This document shows, in pieces, positions 1-5,732 of a DNA stretch of 11,786 nucleotides. Position 1 is the first letter of the stretch, and each line of letters begins with the position of its first letter. Source of the stretch: a bacterium (GTDB lineage: Bacteria > Desulfobacterota > Anaeroferrophillalia > Anaeroferrophillales > Anaeroferrophillaceae); the NCBI GenBank assembly GCA_029940125.1, contig JAOZRP010000038.1, positions 1 through 11,786 on the forward strand. The letters are read 5' to 3'. The notes below the pieces were generated by a model, which made no database searches, was not told where the DNA came from, and saw only the letters and a program-made list of their open reading frames with translations. A program made the translations under genes and the position numbers.

Positions 1-144
1 GGCCATGGACGGCCGGCGAGAATGAGCAAGAGCCATGCCGGAACATCCTGATACCCTGTTGAGTTGCGGGCATCAAACCCGCCTTAGTCTTAACAATCAA
101 GGCATTACGTTGACAAACAACAACCATCGGGCGAACCAGACCCG
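1..144. other. Non-coding region after fliE (no fliF seen)
   Basis: No credible reading frame occupies these bases. In many genomes fliF follows fliE closely, but no FliF start or ribosome binding site is visible here. The space holds the left copy of the hairpin repeat and about 40 further bases that may belong to the same element. If fliF is next, it lies beyond the window edge. Confidence 0.55.
41..85 (-). repeat. Dispersed-type hairpin repeat, left copy
   Basis: This stretch matches the reverse complement of the right end of the window (11740-11786). The shared blocks are an identical 18-base block (41-58), an identical 9-base block (63-71) and an identical 8-base block (78-85), separated by short variable segments of 4-6 bases. 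The inner part forms a hairpin, GCGGG at 66-70 pairing with CCCGC at 78-82 around a 7-base loop. The copy lies about 60 nt past the fliE stop and reads in the same direction relative to fliE as the right copy does to the minD-like gene. The element may continue through positions 1-40, but the right copy is cut off there so this cannot be tested. No transposase or T-tract accompanies it. A dispersed palindromic repeat is the best reading; an intergenic transcript-end structure is the alternative. Confidence 0.7.
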
Positions 145-462
145 CTACAGCTGCATCCTCATAATTTCTTCATAAGCCCTGACTGCCTTATTCCGCACCT
201 GCAGCAGCAGTTGGAAAGACATGTCCGCCTCCTCAAGGGCAACGACGGCTTCGATCATATCCGCCGAACGGCCACTCTGAACTGCCGTCACCTGTTCATC
301 GGCTTTATGCTGCAAACCATCTATTTTTCCCAGTGATTCACGGAGCAGCTGGCCAAAGCCACCTGCCGCCGGCTCGGATTTTTCCGGGTGAAAAGGATTG
401 GCCGCCTGTCCGGCCAGTTGCTTCATCATCAGAAGATGGGTCTGGATGGCATCATTTTTCAT
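145..462 (-). CDS. fliE: Flagellar hook-basal body complex protein FliE
   Basis: FliE is the small basal-body protein that joins the MS ring (FliF) to the proximal rod and is an early export substrate. The 105-residue product has the usual family length. Its C-terminus (residues 89-105: VRNKAVRAYEEIMRMQL) is the characteristic FliE ending, preceded by the conserved helix with LEEADMSFQLLLQ. The N-terminal third is low-complexity and variable, as usual. The ATG is preceded by AAAGGG with a 7-nt spacer that overlaps the end of flgC, and the gap from the flgC stop is 11 nt. It is the last gene of the flgB-flgC-fliE run and should be transcribed from the sigma-54 promoter upstream of flgB. Past the stop the strand runs into a repeat rather than fliF. 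Confidence 0.96.
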   Translation of the reverse strand: MKNDAIQTHLLMMKQLAGQAANPFHPEKSEPAAGGFGQLLRESLGKIDGLQHKADEQVTAVQSGRSADMIEAVVALEEADMSFQLLLQVRNKAVRAYEEIMRMQL

Positions 463-473
463 GGGTCAACCCT

Positions 474-914
474 TTAAACTTTCAGAATTTCAATGGTTTT
501 ATTTACCATGTCCTTGGTGGTTTTCATCATCGTCAGGTTGGCCTCGTAGCTCCTGGTGGCCGACATCATGTTGACCATTTCCTCGATGGCGTTCACGTTG
601 GGATAAGCAACGTAGCCCTGGGCGTCGGCATCCGGATGTTCCGGTTGATACTTCATGATCGGCGGCCGGTTGTCCGTTATGACTTTCACCATTTCCACTG
701 ACAACGGTTCCTGGCGATCAGAAAGGCCCGATACATCATCCTGGTTTTCAACCAGCGGCTTGGCCTGAAATACCACATCCTTCCGTTTGTAAGGTCCCCC
801 TTCCGGGGTTCTGGTCGTCTGCAGATTAGCCAGGTTGCTGGCAATGACATTCAACCGCTGCCGCTGGGCGGCCATGCCGGCCGCGCTGATGCGCAGGCTG
901 TTTTGAAAACTCAT
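474..914 (-). CDS. flgC: Flagellar basal-body rod protein FlgC
   Basis: FlgC is a proximal rod subunit that assembles with FlgB, FlgF and FliE in the periplasm. The 146-residue product shows the N-terminal rod motif (ISAAGMAAQRQRLNVIASNLAN, residues 9-30), followed by TTRTPEGGPYKRKDVVF, which is diagnostic for FlgC. The C-terminal helix containing NVNAIEEMVNMMSATRSYEANLTMMKTTKDM is the conserved rod/hook terminus. The start codon overlaps the flgB stop by one base (TAATG) and is preceded by a strong AAGGGGG ribosome binding site inside flgB, so the two are translationally coupled. There is no cleavable signal peptide, as expected for a type III flagellar export substrate. Confidence 0.97.
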   Translation of the reverse strand: MSFQNSLRISAAGMAAQRQRLNVIASNLANLQTTRTPEGGPYKRKDVVFQAKPLVENQDDVSGLSDRQEPLSVEMVKVITDNRPPIMKYQPEHPDADAQGYVAYPNVNAIEEMVNMMSATRSYEANLTMMKTTKDMVNKTIEILKV

Positions 915-1330
915 TATTTACCCCCTTCAACAATGGCATTTTTCAAAATACTCAGTTTCTTGTGCAGCATCTGCACGGCGGCATTATACTGCAGGTTGTT
1001 TTCCGCCAGGGCGGCCATTTCATGGTCCAGATCAACAGTATTTTGATCAAAGCCAGCCAGGGAACTGTCCTGTTCCTGCACCAGCGGCTCAACGTCGGCC
1101 AAGCTTCGCGATACCGGCAAATGCATGTGATGGGTTTTTACCAGCGGCAGTTGGCCGGCATCACCCAGGGCTTCCTGCAGTTGGTCCATAAACGTGACCT
1201 GCCGGGCCTTGTAGCCCGGGGTATCGATATTGGCAAGGTTGCCGGAAATAACCTCCGCGTTCCGGGCCCGCAGCGACAAAACCTTGGCCAGCAAATTGGT
1301 GGTGTTGTCAAACAATCGGTTGATCGTCAT
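914..1330 (-). CDS. flgB: Flagellar basal-body rod protein FlgB
   Basis: FlgB is a proximal rod subunit exported by the flagellar type III apparatus. The 138-residue product has the N-terminal signature RNAEVISGNLANIDTPGYKA (residues 23-42) and the C-terminal LDHEMAALAENNLQYNAAVQML helix typical of FlgB. The ATG is preceded by a GGGAGAGG purine run about 9 nt upstream. It is the first gene of the rod operon, with a predicted leader of about 110 nt from the sigma-54 promoter at 1451-1466, and flgC overlaps its stop codon. The placement directly behind a sigma-54 activator gene fits sigma-54-dependent (class III-like) flagellar control. Confidence 0.97.
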   Translation of the reverse strand: MTINRLFDNTTNLLAKVLSLRARNAEVISGNLANIDTPGYKARQVTFMDQLQEALGDAGQLPLVKTHHMHLPVSRSLADVEPLVQEQDSSLAGFDQNTVDLDHEMAALAENNLQYNAAVQMLHKKLSILKNAIVEGGK

Positions 1331-1450
1331 TCTGTTGACACCTCTCCCACGGCAATAACGTTAAGCAAACAACGCAAACCATTGAGATCCCCGGCTTTTA
1401 ACCAAAGCCTTTCTCCATGGGGGTTATTTTTACCTAGAAATAAAAAAACA

Positions 1451-1466
1451 AGCAAATGATATGCCA
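1451..1466 (-). promoter_or_regulatory. Sigma-54 (-24/-12) promoter of flgB-flgC-fliE
   Basis: On the minus strand the sequence TGGCATATCATTTGCT matches the sigma-54 consensus TGGCACG-N4-TTGCW. The invariant GG and GC are at exactly the required spacing, and only two of the less conserved bases differ. The predicted start site is near 1440, giving a leader of about 110 nt before flgB. It lies about 30 nt past the terminator of the upstream sigma-54 activator gene. The expected activator is one of the two enhancer-binding proteins encoded just upstream. Confidence 0.85.
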
Positions 1467-1494
1467 GAACTCTTCGAAAGTAAAACGAGGGAGG

Positions 1495-1536
1495 AAAAAG
1501 TTAACTGCCGGCAGCTCAGGACGGGCTGCCGGCAGT
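1495..1536 (-). terminator. Rho-independent terminator after the FlrC-like gene
   Basis: A perfect 12-bp stem (ACTGCCGGCAGC at 1504-1515 pairing with GCTGCCGGCAGT at 1525-1536) encloses a 9-base loop that contains the stop codon (1516-1518). On the minus strand the stem is followed after four bases by TTTTT (1495-1499). The hairpin therefore uses the last sense codons of the gene. It separates the regulator operon from the flgB promoter. The U-tract is short, so termination may be partial. Confidence 0.75.
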
Positions 1537-2973
1537 ATCCGACTCGGATGCTTCGGGAACCTGACCGTATTTTTCCCGGTATTCACGCAGCTTGTTTCTC
1601 AGGGTTCTAATGCTGATGCCCAGGATTTTGGCGGCGTGGGTACGGTTGTTGTCGACTTCCTGCAAGGTTTTGAAAATCATGAAGCGTTCCATGGATTCCA
1701 GGCTGGTCCCCACCGGCAAGGGCAAAGATGCTCCGACAGGCAATCCGGTCGGCACGGCCCCGACGGCAGCGTCCCCATCGCCGGCTACCGCGGCCAGTTC
1801 ATCTTCATCCAGGAAGAGATCTTCCGGCTCCAACAAGGTTCCTTCCGCCAAAACGACGGCGCGTTCGATCATGTTTTCCAATTCCCGAACATTCCCCGGA
1901 AAAGAATAGCGAAACAGCGCCTGGCGGGCCGCTGCTGATATTCCCTTGATCTTACGCTTGTTTTTCCGCCGGTAAAGATCAATAAAACGTTCAACCAGCA
2001 GATCAATATCCGGCAATCGTTCCCTGAGCGGTTTGATGGTCAAAGGGATGACATTGAGCCGATAAAAAAGATCCCGGCGAAAATTTCCGGCCTCAACCTC
2101 ATCCTTCAGCACCCGGTTGGTGGTGGCAATAACGCGGATGTCAATGGCAACCGGATGACGGCCGCCGACCCGGTCCACCTCGCCTTCCTGAATAACCCGC
2201 AGCAATTTACTCTGCAGGCCCAAATCCATTTCGGATATTTCATCCAGCAGGATGGTACCCCCATGAGCCAGCTCGAATTTGCCGATTTTCCTGACCACGG
2301 CCCCGGTAAACGCTCCTTTTTCATGACCAAAAAGCTCACTTTCCAGCAAGTTGGGCGGCAAAGCCGCGCAATTAATGGCCACAAACGGCTTTTCCGCCCG
2401 ATAACTCTGCCGATGAATAAAACGGGCCAGAACCTCTTTCCCGGTACCACTTTCACCCTGAATAAGAATCGTGGCATCACTGGCGGCCGCCTTCCTGGCC
2501 CTGCTTATGAGCCGTTCCATTGCCGGGTCGGCATAAATAAAATCCCGGGGATGGCTGCCTGACCTCAACCCGGGACCAGCCGCCTGCCTGCCCACCAGCA
2601 CAACCCTCTTGATGAAGGCCGTCAGGGTATCAATGTCTATGTTCACCTTCAGCAGATAATCAACCACCCCCAGCCGGATAGCCCCAATGGCTCCTTCCAC
2701 CGAAGGGGATTCCACCACCGGCAGCAGGTTCACGTCCGGAAACTGCTGGCGCAAAACAGCAATGACATTCCTGCCCGCGTCATCCTGACAATCAAGCTCA
2801 CCAGCCACCAGGGCAACCGACGGCAGATTTCGGAGCACCGCCACATAATCCGGCGGCAAGGCAGTGCAAAGCACCTGAATGCCGATCTTTTCCAAATCGG
2901 CAGCCAGCGGCTTCCAGAATCCGCCATCATCATCCCAGATGACTACTGTAAATTGGGACTCCCCGTTTTCCAT
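1516..2973 (-). CDS. Sigma-54-dependent activator, FlrC/FleR/NtrC-like, with degenerate receiver
   Basis: This is a bacterial enhancer-binding protein that would remodel sigma-54 RNA polymerase with ATP, most likely at the flgB promoter that follows. Its 485 residues read: receiver-like domain (about 8-125), AAA+ domain (about 145-375) with Walker A GESGTGKE (173-180), GAFTGA sigma-54 contact loop (220-225), Walker B ILLDE (241-245), arginine-finger region FRRDLFYRLNV (298-308) and GNVREL (360-365), then a linker rich in Ala, Gly and Pro (395-425) and a Fis-type helix-turn-helix (about 437-465). In the receiver the acidic pocket (D14-D16) and the distal Lys109 are kept. However, E59 falls where the phosphoacceptor Asp is expected by ungapped alignment to NtrC back from Lys109, and V87 replaces the usual Thr/Ser. 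It may therefore not be phosphorylated, or may be constitutively active. The ATG has AAGG 7 nt upstream and overlaps the TPR gene by 31 nt. FlrC/FleR assignment rests on flagellar context; AAA+ family membership is certain. Confidence 0.9.
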   Translation of the reverse strand: MENGESQFTVVIWDDDGGFWKPLAADLEKIGIQVLCTALPPDYVAVLRNLPSVALVAGELDCQDDAGRNVIAVLRQQFPDVNLLPVVESPSVEGAIGAIRLGVVDYLLKVNIDIDTLTAFIKRVVLVGRQAAGPGLRSGSHPRDFIYADPAMERLISRARKAAASDATILIQGESGTGKEVLARFIHRQSYRAEKPFVAINCAALPPNLLESELFGHEKGAFTGAVVRKIGKFELAHGGTILLDEISEMDLGLQSKLLRVIQEGEVDRVGGRHPVAIDIRVIATTNRVLKDEVEAGNFRRDLFYRLNVIPLTIKPLRERLPDIDLLVERFIDLYRRKNKRKIKGISAAARQALFRYSFPGNVRELENMIERAVVLAEGTLLEPEDLFLDEDELAAVAGDGDAAVGAVPTGLPVGASLPLPVGTSLESMERFMIFKTLQEVDNNRTHAAKILGISIRTLRNKLREYREKYGQVPEASESDTAGSPS

Positions 2974-5732
2974 TGATAATCCTTGAGGTTGGAGATGGCC
3001 AGCGAGGTCCAGTCACTGTTTCGGTAGCGGGATCGCAGCAATTTGATGACGTCGTCAAGCTCTTTTTTCTGCCCCAGGCGGGAGTAGCAAAGGGACTGCC
3101 AATACAACAACTCGGCCAGGCTGTCATGATGCTCCACCAAAAGAGCAGCCTGACGGAAAGCCGCCAAGGCCGCCTGGTAGTCACCTTTGACAAACAGGAT
3201 GCGGGCCATGGCGGAAACCAAAGCAACCCTCTGCACCATATCCACTAATTGGGGGTGATCATTTGCCAGCGTTATCGCCTCACGGTAATGTGTGACGGCT
3301 GCTTCCAGCTTGCCTCCATTGCTGCTGGCCTCAGCCAGCATGGTCAGCAGTGAAATCCGCTCCGGAATACTGCCAACCGGCAGTCGTCGACCAACATCAC
3401 CCAGCAGCTTCACCGCTTCCCGGTTTTTTCCTGTTCTGATCATGATGTCAGCTTTCAACAGCATCATCTTGATCCACCAGGAATTTTCCAGATCATGCAT
3501 TGACAAGGGATTCAGCAGTCCGTCCGCGTCCTTCACTTCTCCCAGGGCAAGATGACAACTGGCCATGCCCCAGGTGATTGTCAGAAATTCCTCTTTGCTG
3601 GGATTGAAGCCCTGCAAAGAAGCGTAAAGCTTCAGCGCCCCCGCATAAAGGCCCTGGTGGCGCATGGCTTCCGCCAGCCAGAGGAATGGATACATGCCTG
3701 TCGGCCGGGGCAGAAAGGTATTGCCATACCGCTCCTGCAAAGCCACCATGGCCGCGTATTTTTTTTGTTGATAGTCCGCTTTCAGTTCATCAAAGATCAC
3801 CTGCCGCATTTCATTGAAAGCTACTGAGCGAATCTCATGATGCACGCGGGCGGGAAGCAATTGGTCAAAAAAATGTCGGGCGCCGGCATAATCATGCTGC
3901 TGATACAAAAGACGTCCTAAGCGCAGGCGGGCTACGTCGCTCAGGGGATTTTTCGCGTAGTTGTCCACGATGAAACGATAGGCATGCTGAGGGTCCAGGT
4001 ATTCCACGTAGGCCTTCAACTCAGGACGCCGGTGCAGACGGGGATTTTCTTTTCCCAGGCGGGCCATGGCCAGACGGGCAAGTATTTCACCATCAGACTC
4101 GGGATATTCCTTGACCACCGTAGCCAGAAAGGCAATCCCTTCGACAAGCTTCCCCTGAGCCAACAGTGAATCTCCCACCTTCGCCAGGGCCAGATTGGTA
4201 AATTTATTATCAGGGAACAGATTGCGCATCATCAACAGGTAGTCGCGGGCCTGCTGATACTTTTTTAATGACAAGTAGCAGCTGCCCAAAAGATAGATGC
4301 TTTGGGGATCGGTATGCAAATACTCCGGAAACTTTTTCAACGCGGCCTGATACTGGGGCATGGCAGCGGCAAAATCTCCCAGATGATAAAGACAATGGGC
4401 CTGATAGAAGGCCGCTTCGGCGCTGAATCCCCGTCGGGAATACTTTTCCGTCAACTGCCGGTAAGCATGCAGGGCTTTCCGATAACGTTTTAGAGCATAG
4501 TTTATCCGGGCAATCTCATACCAAGCGGCAGCGGCAAAACGACTCCGGGGATACTGATGCGCCAGGGCCTGATACACCCCTTCCGCCTCATAATGAAAAC
4601 CCATCCGCTCATAGGCACCGCCAACCTGCAGCAAAGCCCAAGGCGCGTCGCTGTCCTGGGGATAGGTTCGCACCACCTTCAGGTAGTTGTCAATAAGATG
4701 ATGCAGGTTCTGCTTGTCATCGCCGGCCGCCTGCTGAGCCAACGCGTCATTGTAGCGAAAAAGCGCCTTGGGAACCAAAGCTGAATGGGGAAAGAGCGTC
4801 ACCAGCCGGGTGAAGCTCTCCATCGCTTTTTCCAACTCGCCTGCAAGATAATAACTCAAGCCCTGCTCGTACAAGTCATTTTCCGAAGCAGTATTTTCTC
4901 CGGCCTCTCCGGAAGCAGCCAATGGTTTTTCAGGAGAACCAGACTCCTGAGAAGTGGATTCCTGGGAAGTGGATTCCCGTTTATCCGGCAAGGTGTCTTC
5001 AACCATTGACCCGGGCCGGGGCGATGAAGAAGACTCCACCGGCAACGCGGGCTTTTCAGCGTTGGGCGCTGAAGTTTCCGGCAGCGGAGCAACATCCACA
5101 TGACGTTTCTTCTCTGATGCAGCCTTGGCAACTGCCGGCTCAGGCTCAGCCTCAACCACGGGCGGGGACTTTTCTCCAGCCATTTCCGGGCTCTGCGGTT
5201 TCAGCTTCAGGTCGGCAGCCGACGGCTCAGGCTCTTCCGACCGACCTGGCTCCGCCGTTCCTTTTGAAACAGGCGGAGGACAGCCGGTAAAATCAATGAC
5301 CAGCATGGGAGGGGATTTGAAAAGATGGGCCCGATAGTGGTAGTGACTGGTAACGAGAGAAAGCCGCACCAGGAGGAACTGTTCCTCCTGGTGCACCTGA
5401 ATCTCTTTCAGCAAACGTTCCTTAACCAGCTGTCGGGGCGGAACGCTGCCCAGCTTGAAGTCAAACAGCCTTACCTGCAGTACGGCCTGGTCCGCCTGAT
5501 TATCAATTTCATAAAACCCGGCACTGCTCAACTGCAAAACTACCCGGCTTTTTTCCTTAAAGCTGCCAATTTTAATCGACTCCAGCATCTTTTCAGCCGC
5601 GGCGGACGAATAACCGCCCAACAGCACACCGCAGCTGATCAAAAACAAGATTATAATCTGCTTGGTTCGCAATGAACTATGCTGGGTCATTGTTTTCATG
5701 CAGGCAGCCGGGAAAACGTGATCATGGTTCAT
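2943..5732 (-). CDS. Large exported TPR protein with AMIN-like N-terminal domain
   Basis: The function is not known. The 929-residue product begins with a cytoplasmic tail and a hydrophobic segment (about 25-41) ending in AAAEK, consistent with a signal peptide cut near residue 47. An LISC sequence (31-34) resembles a lipobox but lies early in the hydrophobic stretch. Residues 48-150 (ESIKIGSFKEKSRVVLQLS... ending MLVIDFTG) look like an AMIN-type beta domain, which in other proteins binds cell wall or envelope partners. A Pro/Ser/Glu-rich linker follows (152-285), with a fivefold-residue repeat at 254-268, then many TPR-like helical pairs from about 287 to the end, starting LYEQGLSYYLAGELEKAMESF. 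The protein is probably periplasmic or envelope-anchored and may act as a scaffold. It sits between two sigma-54 activators, overlapping the upstream one by 11 nt and the downstream one by 31 nt. No clear ribosome binding site decides the start; Met12 (5699) or Met15 (5690) would give a more ordinary signal peptide. Confidence 0.85.
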   Translation of the reverse strand: MNHDHVFPAACMKTMTQHSSLRTKQIIILFLISCGVLLGGYSSAAAEKMLESIKIGSFKEKSRVVLQLSSAGFYEIDNQADQAVLQVRLFDFKLGSVPPRQLVKERLLKEIQVHQEEQFLLVRLSLVTSHYHYRAHLFKSPPMLVIDFTGCPPPVSKGTAEPGRSEEPEPSAADLKLKPQSPEMAGEKSPPVVEAEPEPAVAKAASEKKRHVDVAPLPETSAPNAEKPALPVESSSSPRPGSMVEDTLPDKRESTSQESTSQESGSPEKPLAASGEAGENTASENDLYEQGLSYYLAGELEKAMESFTRLVTLFPHSALVPKALFRYNDALAQQAAGDDKQNLHHLIDNYLKVVRTYPQDSDAPWALLQVGGAYERMGFHYEAEGVYQALAHQYPRSRFAAAAWYEIARINYALKRYRKALHAYRQLTEKYSRRGFSAEAAFYQAHCLYHLGDFAAAMPQYQAALKKFPEYLHTDPQSIYLLGSCYLSLKKYQQARDYLLMMRNLFPDNKFTNLALAKVGDSLLAQGKLVEGIAFLATVVKEYPESDGEILARLAMARLGKENPRLHRRPELKAYVEYLDPQHAYRFIVDNYAKNPLSDVARLRLGRLLYQQHDYAGARHFFDQLLPARVHHEIRSVAFNEMRQVIFDELKADYQQKKYAAMVALQERYGNTFLPRPTGMYPFLWLAEAMRHQGLYAGALKLYASLQGFNPSKEEFLTITWGMASCHLALGEVKDADGLLNPLSMHDLENSWWIKMMLLKADIMIRTGKNREAVKLLGDVGRRLPVGSIPERISLLTMLAEASSNGGKLEAAVTHYREAITLANDHPQLVDMVQRVALVSAMARILFVKGDYQAALAAFRQAALLVEHHDSLAELLYWQSLCYSRLGQKKELDDVIKLLRSRYRNSDWTSLAISNLKDYQWKTGSPNLQ
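4929..4973 (-). repeat. Short in-frame tandem repeat (15 bp x 3) in TPR gene linker
   Basis: Three 15-bp units encode STSQE, STSQE and SGSPE (residues 254-268 of the TPR protein). The first two units are nearly identical at DNA level and the third is diverged. They lie in the Pro/Ser/Glu-rich spacer between the AMIN-like domain and the TPR array, where length changes would be tolerated. Confidence 0.7.
5366..5394. repeat. Perfect 13-bp inverted repeat inside the TPR gene
   Basis: GCACCAGGAGGAA (5366-5378) and TTCCTCCTGGTGC (5382-5394) are exact reverse complements with a 3-base loop. They lie in the codons for residues 113-123 (VHQEEQFLLVR) of the AMIN-like domain. No T-tract follows on either strand, so it does not look like an ordinary terminator. 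It would form a strong hairpin in the mRNA about 340 nt after the start. Confidence 0.75.

Noticed and set aside
962..1459. Plus-strand open frame across flgB and its leader
   Set aside because: It overlaps flgB antisense, crosses the sigma-54 promoter region and shows no protein family features.
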